From contig JAEDNQ010000009.1 in the NCBI GenBank assembly GCA_016302435.1, positions 1 through 26,602 of the forward strand: a stretch of 26,602 nucleotides of DNA, read 5' to 3'. This document shows, piece by piece, positions 16,091 through 23,795 of the stretch. The DNA is from Bacteroidaceae bacterium (GTDB lineage: Bacteria; Bacteroidota; Bacteroidia; Bacteroidales; Bacteroidaceae). Below the pieces are notes generated by a model, which made no database searches, was not told where the DNA came from, and saw only the letters and a program-made list of their open reading frames with translations. Numbering within the stretch: the first letter of the stretch is position 1; each line of letters begins with the position of its first letter. Made by a program: the position numbers and the translations under genes.

Positions 16091-17224
16091 TTATCTTATA
16101 GCTTTCTTGAAGCAACGGCGGCGTTTGTGTTGTCTTCTTTCGAAGTATATCCACTGCTGCTGCACTTTGTTGTTCTCTTCGAGCTCGGGGTTGGTCTCCA
16201 CGTATTCGTAGCCTTCTGAGATGTAGATTGGCAGGAGGTCGTAGAAGAGGATGGAGTTGACACCCTTGCTCTGGTACTCTGGCAGAACGCCCACGAGCAT
16301 GAGGTCAAGGGTCTTTGGCTTCTTGAATTTGAGTGCTTTGAGCAAGTGCCACCATCCGAAGGGTGTGAGCTTGCCTTTTGCCTTTTGGAGGGCACGTGAC
16401 ATGGATGGCATTGAGATGCCTACAGCCACAAGTCTGCCGTTGGCTTCTGTGATGAGGCTGACGAGTTTAAGATCAAGTATGGGAAGGTACATCTTCACGT
16501 ACTGGTCTATCTGTCTCTGACTCAGTTCACTGTAGCCAAAGAGAGGCTTGAAGGCTTCGTTGATGACTTTGAATATCTCCTGTCCGTAGTCTTTGGCAAT
16601 CTTGCTTGCTGAAGTATATTTTTTGATGCGGAGGTCATATTTCTTCATGACAATTTCTGCTATGCGGCTCAGTCTTTCGGGTATGCCAGTCTCTCTTGGG
16701 ACGGTCATGAGCATCTCTATCCAGTCAGCATCTTTCTCGAAACCGTGTTTCTCCATGTGCTGTGGATAGTATGGATAGTTGTATATTGTTGCCATGGTGG
16801 AGAGTTCTTCAAATCCTTCGATGAGCATTCCTTCGGCATCCATGTCGGTGAATCCGAGCGGTCCCTGGATAGTTTCCATGCCTCTTTGCTTTCCCCATTC
16901 TTCAACCTTGTCGAGTAGTGCTTTGCTGACTTCTTCGTCATCTATGAAGTCTATCCATCCGAAACGCACGGTTTTCAGGTTCCATGTTTTGTTGGCCTTC
17001 TTGTTGATGATGGCAGCTACTCTTCCTACAATCTTATTCTCCTTGTATGCCAGGAAGTAAGCTGCTTCGCAAAACTCCATGGCTGCATTTTTTTCGGAGA
17101 ATGTGTTGAGCATGTCCTCGTAGAGGTCGGGTACGGAATATTTGTTGTCTTTGTACAATTCGTAGTTAAATCGTATGAATTTCTTGAGGTCGTTTTTTGT
17201 CTCGACTTGTTTAATTGTTACCAT
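16091..17224 (-). CDS. GNAT-superfamily protein, Bacteroidetes-type, 377 residues
   Basis: The protein looks like a conserved Bacteroidetes family with two GNAT-like halves. The N-terminal half ends in a distinctive block around 118-170 (IQGPLGFTDMDAEGM, then YNYPYYPQHMEKHGFEKD). The C-terminal half has an acyl-CoA-binding style motif A, LVGVLPEYQSKGVNSILF (about 310-327). The C-terminus is very basic (RRQHKRRRCFKKAIR), which could bind nucleic acid or membrane. Substrate and role are not known to me. A TATATTTG box lies 40 bp upstream of the ATG. It is first of the GNAT-parE-coaD-protease-ybeY-carbamoyltransferase series. Confidence 0.85.
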   Translation of the reverse strand: MVTIKQVETKNDLKKFIRFNYELYKDNKYSVPDLYEDMLNTFSEKNAAMEFCEAAYFLAYKENKIVGRVAAIINKKANKTWNLKTVRFGWIDFIDDEEVSKALLDKVEEWGKQRGMETIQGPLGFTDMDAEGMLIEGFEELSTMATIYNYPYYPQHMEKHGFEKDADWIEMLMTVPRETGIPERLSRIAEIVMKKYDLRIKKYTSASKIAKDYGQEIFKVINEAFKPLFGYSELSQRQIDQYVKMYLPILDLKLVSLITEANGRLVAVGISMPSMSRALQKAKGKLTPFGWWHLLKALKFKKPKTLDLMLVGVLPEYQSKGVNSILFYDLLPIYISEGYEYVETNPELEENNKVQQQWIYFERRQHKRRRCFKKAIR

Positions 17225-17263
17225 TGGCTATACTTTTTTGCAGCATGATTTGTTATTTTCCGG

Positions 17264-17271
17264 CAAATATA
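17264..17271 (-). promoter_or_regulatory. Putative -7 box for the GNAT-parE series
   Basis: The minus strand reads TATATTTG, an exact TAnnTTTG match, 39 bp upstream of the GNAT ATG. It is preceded by a long T-rich stretch on that strand (a run of nine A's on the plus strand). No clear TTTG -33 element is seen at the usual spacing. Confidence 0.55.
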
Positions 17272-17351
17272 CGAAAAAAAAATAATAGTATGCTTTACTA
17301 TGAACATTATTAACCTAAAAAGGCCTTGATTTCAATCTGTAGAGTACAAAA

Positions 17352-17507
17352 ATGCATTATTTGGCTATGAATAAGTGGGTACGCAGAATTATCTATATAA
17401 TCCTTTTCATCGCCTACTGCGCATTATCAGCAAGTGACATCAGCCCTTGCTTGAGTCACTACACTCCTTTATGTCACATAGTGATTTTGCATCTTCATGC
17501 TCAATGA
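17352..17507 (+). CDS. Candidate small secreted or membrane peptide gene (51 codons), unannotated type
   Basis: On the plus strand, between two minus-strand genes, an ATG at 17352 opens a 51-residue frame; an internal ATG at 17367 gives 46 residues. From the second start the peptide has a basic start MNKWVRR, a hydrophobic core IIYIILFIAYCAL, and a small-residue stretch ALSAS that could be a signal-peptidase site. The remainder of about 25 residues has two Cys and four His (within SPCLSHYTPLCHIVILHLHA). The stop is 9 bp before a hairpin with a T6 tract. No convincing TAnnTTTG promoter was found upstream. It could instead be a noncoding RNA of about 200 nt, since the DNA contains short stems such as AGCAAG/CTTGCT and TCACTA/TAGTGA. 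I do not recognise it. Confidence 0.35.
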   Translation: MHYLAMNKWVRRIIYIILFIAYCALSASDISPCLSHYTPLCHIVILHLHAQ

Positions 17508-17516
17508 ATGTTACAT

Positions 17517-17556
17517 CAGGGACTTGTGATAGAGATATCTCAAGTCCCTGTTTTTT
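17517..17556 (+). terminator. Intrinsic terminator reading on the plus strand
   Basis: CAGGGACTTG (17517-17526) pairs exactly with CAAGTCCCTG (17541-17550), with the inner palindrome GAGATATCTC in the loop. TTTTTT follows at 17551-17556. The poly-T tract is on the plus strand, so it terminates a plus-strand transcript; the only candidate is the small gene or RNA at 17352-17507. On the minus strand the hairpin follows the endonuclease-family gene, but without a T-run. Confidence 0.8.
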
Positions 17557-18505
17557 ATTTCCATTCGAAAACACTCATCACAGGCAGATGGTCGCTTACT
17601 CCACCTGCGTATGCTGTGCCTAAAAATGTTCGTAGTGGTTTTATGCCACGGTTGGTCTCGTCGGGCTGTATGAGGAAGGGTAGGGGCAAGGCTTTTGTTT
17701 CCTTGTGGCTCAGAGATGACAGATATGAGAGAATATGGTCGATTGTTGACCACTCACCCTGATATTTGTAAGACCCTGGTTTCAGATGGAGTGTATGGGC
17801 TGTCAGCTGTCTTTCCTTTGTCAGTCTTTTTATCTGAGGTGAGTTGGTATCAGCGTTGAAGTCACCCAAAAGTATGATGTTAGGTTTGGTACGTGAGCTT
17901 GCCACAGAGTCTATGTGAGATGCCAGTATCTCTGTTGCGTGAAGACTGAATCGTAGTGCAGATGCTCCGCCTCTTTTCGAGGGAAGGTGTACCACGTATA
18001 TATCAAGCGTATCTCCATTGGTAAGGCTTCCAGACGCATGCAGTATATCGCGAGTCTTTCTTTTCTCGGTGTTGACTCTGATTGATTCATAGGCAAATAG
18101 TCTGAATGTGAATGGAGAGTAGAGTAGGGCAACGTCTATTCCTCTCTCGTCTTCTGACTCGGTCATTACATACTTGTACCCCATATGTCGGAGAGGAGAT
18201 GCTTTTGTCAAGCAGTTCATCACGTTTTCGTTCTCCACTTCGCATAAACCAATTACGTCCACAGGCCTGTCTTCATCTGCTGAAGCGATAACTTTAGATA
18301 TGGAGCGCAGCTTTTTGAATAGTCGGGATGTTGTCCACCTGCGTTCTCCGCCAGTGCAATACTCCCAGTCGTTTTTACCCTCATCGTGTATCGTGTCGAA
18401 AGCGTTCTCTATATTGTAAGATAAGGCGGTGAAGGTGGTTGCCCTTTGTGCAAAGGACAACCATGCTTCTAATATAAATAGTAGTGTAAGTGCTGTTCTT
18501 GCCAT
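17555..18505 (-). CDS. Secreted endonuclease/exonuclease/phosphatase (EEP) family protein
   Basis: This 316-residue protein belongs to the Mg-dependent EEP (DNase I-like) superfamily. From the ATG at 18505 it has a signal peptide (MARTALTLLFILEAWLSFAQ), suggesting export. EEP motifs follow in order: YNIENAFD (30-37), GLCEVEN (86-92, metal ligand Glu89), VVHLPSKRGG (171-180, His173), LLGDFNAD (212-219) and GVSDHLPV (302-309). The frame extends further upstream, but that part overlaps polA and is not credible. The start lies 2 bp after the polA stop, so it is co-transcribed with polA. The substrate could be extracellular DNA, RNA or a phosphoester; the sequence does not decide. Confidence 0.9.
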   Translation of the reverse strand: MARTALTLLFILEAWLSFAQRATTFTALSYNIENAFDTIHDEGKNDWEYCTGGERRWTTSRLFKKLRSISKVIASADEDRPVDVIGLCEVENENVMNCLTKASPLRHMGYKYVMTESEDERGIDVALLYSPFTFRLFAYESIRVNTEKRKTRDILHASGSLTNGDTLDIYVVHLPSKRGGASALRFSLHATEILASHIDSVASSRTKPNIILLGDFNADTNSPQIKRLTKERQLTAHTLHLKPGSYKYQGEWSTIDHILSYLSSLSHKETKALPLPFLIQPDETNRGIKPLRTFLGTAYAGGVSDHLPVMSVFEWK

Positions 18506-18507
18506 CT

Positions 18508-21369
18508 TTAGTGTGCTGCAAGCCAGTTGTCTCCCCATCCGCATTCTGCCAACAATGGTACTGAGAGTGTGGCCGCCTTTTCCATCTCTCTTATAACGAT
18601 GGCTTGAAGTCTTTCCTTCTCTTCGGGCACAACGGAAAAATTGAGTTCGTCGTGAACTTGAAGTATCATCTTTGATTTGAGATTCTCTTCTCTCATCCTT
18701 CTGTCGATGTTGATCATCGCTATTTTGATGATGTCGGCAGCTGTGCCCTGAATGGGAGCGTTGATGGCATTGCGCTCTGCATATCCTCTGACTACCGAGT
18801 TGCGCGAATTGATGTCGGGCAATTGACAACGACGTCCAAATATCGTCTCTGTATATCCTAACTGACGTGCCTTCTCAATGCTTTTGTCCATATACTGCTT
18901 AACGGATGGATATGTCTCGAAATAGTCGTCGATCAATTGCTTGGCTTCAGTCCTGCTCACTTCAAGTCTCTCTGCAAGTCCGAAGGCGGAAATGCCGTAT
19001 ATGATGCCAAAATTGGCAGTCTTTGCCTTTCTCCTCATCGCACTTGTCACATCTTCCATGCCTACTTTAAAGACTTTAGCTGCCGTAGCCTGGTGTATGT
19101 CGTGTCCGGAGATAAAGTCGCTTACCATATTGCTGTCTTGACTCAGATGGGCCATGATGCGCAGTTCTATCTGGCTGTAATCGGCGGAGAAAAAGACGTT
19201 GCCTTCGTCTGGAATGAAGGCTTTTCTCACTTCTTTGCCATTTTCATCTCTTATAGGGATGTTTTGGAGATTGGGGCTGCTCGAAGAAAGTCGTCCCGTG
19301 GCTGTGACGGCCTGGTTATAGCTTGTGTGGATATGTCCTGTGGCTTTGTTGACAAGGTTTGGCAAACTGTCAATGTATGTGCTGAGCAACTTCTTATAGC
19401 CTCTGTAGTCGAGTATCTTCTCTACTATCGGATGCTTTGCCTTAAGTGCTTGAAGCGTGGCTTCGTCTGTGACGTATTGGCCTTTCTTTGTTTTTTTTGC
19501 CTTATTGTCTATTTTGAGTTTGTCAAAGAGGAGTTCACCGATCTGTTTGGGAGAACTGATATTGATATCTTCTCCTGCTATGCCGCGTATGTCTTCTTCT
19601 ATGCTTACCATCTTTTCTGTGAAGATGCGAGATGTCTCAGCCAGTGAGTCCGTATCTATCCTCACTCCGTTGATTTCCATCCTCGCGAGCACAGGGACAA
19701 GCGGCATCTCAATTTCTTCAAATAATTTAGTGAGATTGTTTTGCTCCAATTCCTTTTCGAGAACATTTTTGAGCTTGAGCGTTATGTCTGCATCTTCAGC
19801 AGCATAGTCGCGGATGTCTTCTGGATTGATGTCTGCCATCGACTTCTGTTTTTTTCCTGTTCCTATAAGCTCTTCTATATGGATGGTTCTGTACTTTAGG
19901 TATACCTCAGCGAGATAGTCCATATTGTGACGTAGTTCGGGTGAAAGCACATAGTGGGCTATCATTGTGTCAAACATCTTTCCTTTCATCTCTATGCCGT
20001 AGTGTGACAGTACGATCATGTCGTATTTGATATTCTGTCCGACTTTGAGGATTGTCTCTGATTCGTAGATGGATTTGAAGATTGATACTATGGAGACGGC
20101 TTGATGGTATTCCTCACCACAATAGTCGTTGTGATGTGGTATAGGGACATAGTAAGCCTCACCTTCTTCTACAGCAAAGCTCAATCCGACCAATTTTGCT
20201 GACATTGCATCAACTGATGTTGTCTCTGTGTCTAAACTGATATTCTTGCATGTAGAAAAACGTGCAGCTAATTTTTTTAAATCATCTTCTTTATCAATTA
20301 GATAATATGAATGATTTGTTTTACTGATGTCGATGAGATTTGATTGAAATAAACCTCCTGCATCTTTGTCGGCAAATTCTCGCTTCTCGTCCTCTTGTTT
20401 GTTACCCTCTGCAGTGGAAATGAGTCCGCTGAATAGGTCTCCGACAAAAAGATTGTCTTCTTTTTTCTTTTTTGACTCTTTGGGCTTTGGGGTGGGGGAG
20501 GGTGTGTTGAAGAGTCGTTGAGATAAAGCTCTAAACTCTAAGTTGTCGAAAATGCTTCGCAGAGCTATCTCGTCCTTCTCTTCGCGACGAAGCTGTTCGA
20601 GGTTGAGAGTGACAGGAACATCTGTTTTTATTGTGGCCAAGAACTTAGACATCTTTATGTCCTCTACATGTTCTTCCACCTTTTTCTTAATTGCGCCCTT
20701 GAGTTCGTCGATTTGTTCGAGCATAGCTTCAGTACTGCCAAACTGGTTTATGAGTTTGACAGCAGTCTTTTCACCTACTCCAGGACATCCGGGATAATTG
20801 TCTGATGAGTCGCCCATGAGACCGAGAAGGTCTATGACTTGAGATGTGTGTCCTATGCCGTATTTCTCTTTCACTTCTTCTACTCCGATGATATCAAAAC
20901 CTCCGTCGTGTCTGGGCTTGTATATCTTCACCTTTTCCGATACCAACTGGCCGTAGTCTTTGTCTGGTGTCATCATATATGTCTCGATGCCTTCGAGTGC
21001 CTCGCTTTGTCTTGCGAGAGTACCGATGACATCGTCAGCTTCATACCCCATGACTTCTATCACAGGTATGCGGTATGACTTCAGAATATCCTTTATGATG
21101 GGTACAGCAAATCTGATGGCTTCGGGAGTCTCTTCCCTCTGAGCTTTGTATGGAGGGTATATCTCGTGACGGAAGGTTGGGCCTGAAGGGTCAAAGGCGA
21201 CTCCTATATATTGTGGGTTCTCCTTTGCCAACAGGTCTTCGAGGGTGTTGACGAAGCCAAGTATGGCCGATGTGTTTTCACCCTTGCTGTTTATGCGAGG
21301 GTTTTTGATAAATCCGTAGTAGGCTCTGTATATTAGAGCGTATGCGTCGAGCAGGAATAGTTTGTCCAT
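18508..21369 (-). CDS. polA: DNA polymerase I
   Basis: The 953-residue enzyme fills gaps and removes RNA primers in replication and repair. The 5'-nuclease domain covers about 1-285 (YEADDVIGTLAR, GDSSDNYPGCPGVGEKTA). A Lys/Glu-rich linker covers about 290-350. The 3'-5' exonuclease domain is intact, with LDTET (Asp380, Glu382), GQNIKYD and YAAEDAD. Polymerase motifs are A (DYSQIELR, Asp730), B (RRKAKTANFGIIYG, ending about 792) and C (QVHDEL, His906-Asp907-Glu908). All three activities are therefore predicted. The gene is divergent from the polyprenyl synthase gene and followed by the EEP gene after 2 bp. Confidence 0.98.
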   Translation of the reverse strand: MDKLFLLDAYALIYRAYYGFIKNPRINSKGENTSAILGFVNTLEDLLAKENPQYIGVAFDPSGPTFRHEIYPPYKAQREETPEAIRFAVPIIKDILKSYRIPVIEVMGYEADDVIGTLARQSEALEGIETYMMTPDKDYGQLVSEKVKIYKPRHDGGFDIIGVEEVKEKYGIGHTSQVIDLLGLMGDSSDNYPGCPGVGEKTAVKLINQFGSTEAMLEQIDELKGAIKKKVEEHVEDIKMSKFLATIKTDVPVTLNLEQLRREEKDEIALRSIFDNLEFRALSQRLFNTPSPTPKPKESKKKKEDNLFVGDLFSGLISTAEGNKQEDEKREFADKDAGGLFQSNLIDISKTNHSYYLIDKEDDLKKLAARFSTCKNISLDTETTSVDAMSAKLVGLSFAVEEGEAYYVPIPHHNDYCGEEYHQAVSIVSIFKSIYESETILKVGQNIKYDMIVLSHYGIEMKGKMFDTMIAHYVLSPELRHNMDYLAEVYLKYRTIHIEELIGTGKKQKSMADINPEDIRDYAAEDADITLKLKNVLEKELEQNNLTKLFEEIEMPLVPVLARMEINGVRIDTDSLAETSRIFTEKMVSIEEDIRGIAGEDINISSPKQIGELLFDKLKIDNKAKKTKKGQYVTDEATLQALKAKHPIVEKILDYRGYKKLLSTYIDSLPNLVNKATGHIHTSYNQAVTATGRLSSSSPNLQNIPIRDENGKEVRKAFIPDEGNVFFSADYSQIELRIMAHLSQDSNMVSDFISGHDIHQATAAKVFKVGMEDVTSAMRRKAKTANFGIIYGISAFGLAERLEVSRTEAKQLIDDYFETYPSVKQYMDKSIEKARQLGYTETIFGRRCQLPDINSRNSVVRGYAERNAINAPIQGTAADIIKIAMINIDRRMREENLKSKMILQVHDELNFSVVPEEKERLQAIVIREMEKAATLSVPLLAECGWGDNWLAAH

Positions 21370-21405
21370 GTATGCTTTTATTTTTCATTGGTTTCTTTTC
21401 GAGTG

Positions 21406-21413
21406 TAAACTTA
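21406..21413 (-). promoter_or_regulatory. Weak putative -7 box for polA
   Basis: The minus strand reads TAAGTTTA, 7 of 8 to TAnnTTTG, 36 bp upstream of the polA ATG. A TTTG lies 12 bp further upstream, closer than the usual 19-21 bp. This is a tentative site. Confidence 0.3.
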
Positions 21414-21485
21414 CGAATTATTTTTCAAAACACCATAGTTTATGCCGACTTATGGCGGTTTTTATATTAAATTAGTCAAATTTAT

Positions 21486-21516
21486 TTTGTTCTGCCCTCA
21501 TTTTGCACTAACTTTG
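21486..21516 (+). promoter_or_regulatory. Bacteroidetes primary-sigma promoter for the polyprenyl synthase gene
   Basis: TTTG at 21486-21489 and TAACTTTG at 21509-21516 are separated by exactly 19 bp, matching the published Bacteroidetes consensus TTTG-N19-21-TAnnTTTG. The ATG follows 28 bp downstream. This is the best promoter match in the window. Confidence 0.8.
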
Positions 21517-21544
21517 CACTCGTTTTACATTTAATAATCATAGC

Positions 21545-22522
21545 ATGGATATTATAAAGCAGATACGTCGTCCTATAGCAGAGGATATGGAAAAGTACAA
21601 ATTACTTTTCGATTCATATCTTCAACATTCTGACCCATTGTTGCATGAAGTATTCTTGAATATAAGCAGCAGGAAGGGTAAGATGATGCGTCCTATGCTC
21701 ACCCTCCTCGTTATTCGACTTCTCGGTGGAGTAATTGATGACAAGGCTATGCATACTGCAGCCACATTTGAATACTTCCACACTGCCAGTCTCGTACATG
21801 ATGATATAGTCGATGAGAGTGAACAGAGGAGGGGGGTGAAGTCCATTCATTGTAGCTATGGAAACAAAGTGGCTGTGCTGGTGGGTGACTATCTTCTTGC
21901 AAATGGATTGCTCTGCGCGTCAAAGGTTGACAGCCCTCGCTTGGTGGGTATTGTCTCCAAAGCTGCTCAAGCTCTTGCCAGCGGCGAAATACTGCAGTTA
22001 AGCAACGTATCTAACCAATCCATCGATGAAAATGTATATTACGACATTATTAACAGAAAGACCGCAGCTCTCTTTTCTGCATGTTCGGAAGCAGGTGCTC
22101 TACGTGCTTCTACTGATGAAAATGTCATACAAAACATGTCTCTCTTTGGCCATTACGTAGGTATGTGCTTCCAGATTCGAGATGACATATTTGACTATGA
22201 TACGTCTGCCGATATAGGCAAGCCTACAGGTAATGATATGAAGGAAGGTAAATTGACGCTCCCCCTCATCTATGCGCTTAACCATTCTAACGATGAATAC
22301 ATGCAGAAATTGGCTCACAAAGTAAAGTCTGGTGAGATTTCCGACGATGAAATCGACGAACTCGTAAGTTTTACTCGTTCAAATGGTGGTATAGAATATG
22401 CTGAACATGTCATGAAAACTTTTGCAAACAAGGCTAAGGACGTTCTATCTTCCTATCCCGATGGGGAAATTAAGTCTTCTCTGATGATGTATGTTGATTA
22501 TGTCATTAAGCGTGATCTATAG
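21545..22522 (+). CDS. Trans-polyprenyl diphosphate synthase (long-chain, IspB-like)
   Basis: The 325-residue enzyme condenses isopentenyl diphosphate onto an allylic starter to build a long all-trans chain, probably the menaquinone side chain. Both aspartate-rich motifs are present: DDIVD at 86-90 (first) and DDIFD at 213-217 (second). GKMMRPML near 45-52 and the RRG of EQRRGVKS following the first motif are also conserved. The stretch before the first motif (FEYFHTASLVH) suggests a long product, but length cannot be assigned. It has its own strong promoter and terminator and appears monocistronic. Confidence 0.95.
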   Translation: MDIIKQIRRPIAEDMEKYKLLFDSYLQHSDPLLHEVFLNISSRKGKMMRPMLTLLVIRLLGGVIDDKAMHTAATFEYFHTASLVHDDIVDESEQRRGVKSIHCSYGNKVAVLVGDYLLANGLLCASKVDSPRLVGIVSKAAQALASGEILQLSNVSNQSIDENVYYDIINRKTAALFSACSEAGALRASTDENVIQNMSLFGHYVGMCFQIRDDIFDYDTSADIGKPTGNDMKEGKLTLPLIYALNHSNDEYMQKLAHKVKSGEISDDEIDELVSFTRSNGGIEYAEHVMKTFANKAKDVLSSYPDGEIKSSLMMYVDYVIKRDL

Positions 22523-22537
22523 TTTCAGTAGATAAGT

Positions 22538-22580
22538 AAGGTGGTCCATTATGTTACGGCAACATGATGGACCACCTTTT
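22538..22580 (+). terminator. Strong intrinsic terminator of the polyprenyl synthase gene
   Basis: An 18-bp stem (22538-22555 with 22561-22578) closes the loop ACGGC and is followed by TTTTATT. One pair is a U-G wobble in plus-strand RNA and an A-C mismatch in minus-strand RNA, so it is better suited to the plus strand. It begins 16 bp after the stop codon. Confidence 0.9.
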
Positions 22581-22582
22581 AT

Positions 22583-22748
22583 TGTGTCCAGTTTGATGTG
22601 CAAAGACAGGTAACCTGTGGTGACTGGGTATAACTGTCTGAAAGCCCTGCGAGCGCATAGCACTGGGCATGTACGCCTCACAGTGCGAACACGAATCAAA
22701 GGTACCAGCCCCCGTGAGTCGTCAATTTGTAGCGGTTAAATTGACACA
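22583..22748. other. Structured, GC-richer intergenic segment, possible noncoding RNA
   Basis: This part of the convergent polyprenyl synthase/deoC gap is visibly richer in G and C than other intergenic DNA here. Several complementary arms nest within it. TGTGTCCAGTTT (22583-22594) pairs with AAATTGACACA (22738-22748) with one bulge. GACAG pairs with CTGTC enclosing CAGG-TAA-CCTG, and CACTG-GGC pairs with GCC-CAGTG. A 60-codon minus-strand frame crosses it (22517-22699), but its product resembles no protein I know and it runs through the terminator. A minus-strand promoter-like box lies inside. The strand and nature remain undecided: noncoding RNA, decayed insertion, or chance. Confidence 0.35.
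22697..22726 (-). promoter_or_regulatory. Possible minus-strand promoter in the deoC/polyprenyl synthase gap
   Basis: The minus strand reads ATTG (22726-22723), 18 bp, then TACCTTTG (22704-22697). This is one base off the -33 consensus and one base short in spacing, with a perfect -7 box. Transcription would run leftward toward the hairpin at 22538-22578. No protein-coding gene lies there, so it would make a short RNA. Confidence 0.35.
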
Positions 22749-22756
22749 CCTGCTTA

Positions 22757-23644
22757 TCAGAAGAATTTCACTTCTTTACCCGTTATATCGCTAAGGAGCA
22801 GATTGGCAAGCGAACTTGTTCCAAGTCTGAAGAGCTTGTTCGTAAGCCATTTTTCACCGAGAACTTCCTTCACAATCGTGTAATATATGATAGCATCCTT
22901 CACTGTTTTCATTCCGCCTGCTGGCTTAAATCCTATCTGAATGCCAGTCTTCTCGTAATACTCTTTGATGGCTTCACACATTACAAAGGCGGCTTCAGGA
23001 GTGGCAGCTGGTGTCAGTTTGCCTGTGGATGTCTTAATATAGTCGGCACCTGCATACATGGATAGTATAGCTGCTTTTTTGATGTTAGAACTGGTTTTCA
23101 GACATCCTGTTTCGAGAATTGTTTTCAAAGGACGTTCACCGCATACGCTTTTGATTTCTTCGATTTCATCGCACATTCCTTCGTAGTCTCCTGCTAAGAA
23201 CTTGCCTACAGGAATGACGATGTCTATTTCTGTGGCTCCTTCTTTCACGGCAAGAGCTGTCTCTGCTATTTTGACTTCAATGAAAGATTGGCTCGATGGA
23301 AAGCATCCGCTAACACATGCTATCTCTATTTCCTCGTTTTCTAATGCATCATGACACACTTTTGCAAAGTTTGGATAGACGCATACGGTAGCTACATGTC
23401 CAAGTTCTGGATATACATCATCAAACTTGTTTACCTTTTCTATCATAGCGAGGATGCTGTCTTCACTGTCTGTTGTCTTAAGCGAAGTAAGTTCGACGCT
23501 GTTCAGAAGAAAGAGTTTCACGTCTCTTGTGCAGTTTTCCTCTATGTGGTTAGCGAGGATGTTTTCTGTTCGTCTTCGTACGATTTCATCGTCAATATCT
23601 GTATTGTATTGACTTAAGATTTTGAAATATTGATTCTCTTCCAT
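22757..23644 (-). CDS. deoC: Deoxyribose-phosphate aldolase
   Basis: DeoC splits 2-deoxyribose-5-phosphate into glyceraldehyde-3-phosphate and acetaldehyde for deoxynucleoside catabolism. The 295-residue form is the longer type, with an N-terminal extension of about 40 residues. The Schiff-base lysine is Lys204 in DYIKTSTGK. The second active-site lysine is Lys240 in FKPAGGM, and the catalytic Asp is near 141 in ATEIDIVIP. It lies 151 bp after dtd on the same strand. No promoter box was found between them, so it may share the dtd transcript. Confidence 0.97.
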   Translation of the reverse strand: MEENQYFKILSQYNTDIDDEIVRRRTENILANHIEENCTRDVKLFLLNSVELTSLKTTDSEDSILAMIEKVNKFDDVYPELGHVATVCVYPNFAKVCHDALENEEIEIACVSGCFPSSQSFIEVKIAETALAVKEGATEIDIVIPVGKFLAGDYEGMCDEIEEIKSVCGERPLKTILETGCLKTSSNIKKAAILSMYAGADYIKTSTGKLTPAATPEAAFVMCEAIKEYYEKTGIQIGFKPAGGMKTVKDAIIYYTIVKEVLGEKWLTNKLFRLGTSSLANLLLSDITGKEVKFF

Positions 23645-23795
23645 AGTATGTATAATGATAAATATGATGTGTTATATTATGTTGGTGGTTGCGGATATTC
23701 ATGTGGGTGTTGAGTTTCATTGACCTTCTCTCTTCCCGACATGGATGATGTCGACTTTACCTATGGTCGATGGTGATTTCATCGCTTCCGACAGG

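Noticed and set aside
18506..18829. N-terminal extension of the EEP-family protein
   Set aside because: It overlaps polA's conserved C-terminal coding sequence in another frame, and the signal peptide starts at the ATG at 18505.
22517..22699. 60-codon minus-strand frame over the terminator and structured segment
   Set aside because: It reads straight through the hairpin of the neighbouring gene and ends inside that gene's stop region; the composition is not protein-like.
22600..22720. tRNA or group II intron fragment in the structured segment
   Set aside because: There is no complete cloverleaf, no domain V-like hairpin and no reverse transcriptase; a GTGCG word alone is not evidence.
23717..23782. 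21-codon minus-strand frame and a CGACAT/ATGTCG hairpin (23737-23753) in the dtd/deoC gap
   Set aside because: Both are short and unsupported; the frame resembles no known peptide, and the hairpin has a 6-bp stem without a T-run.
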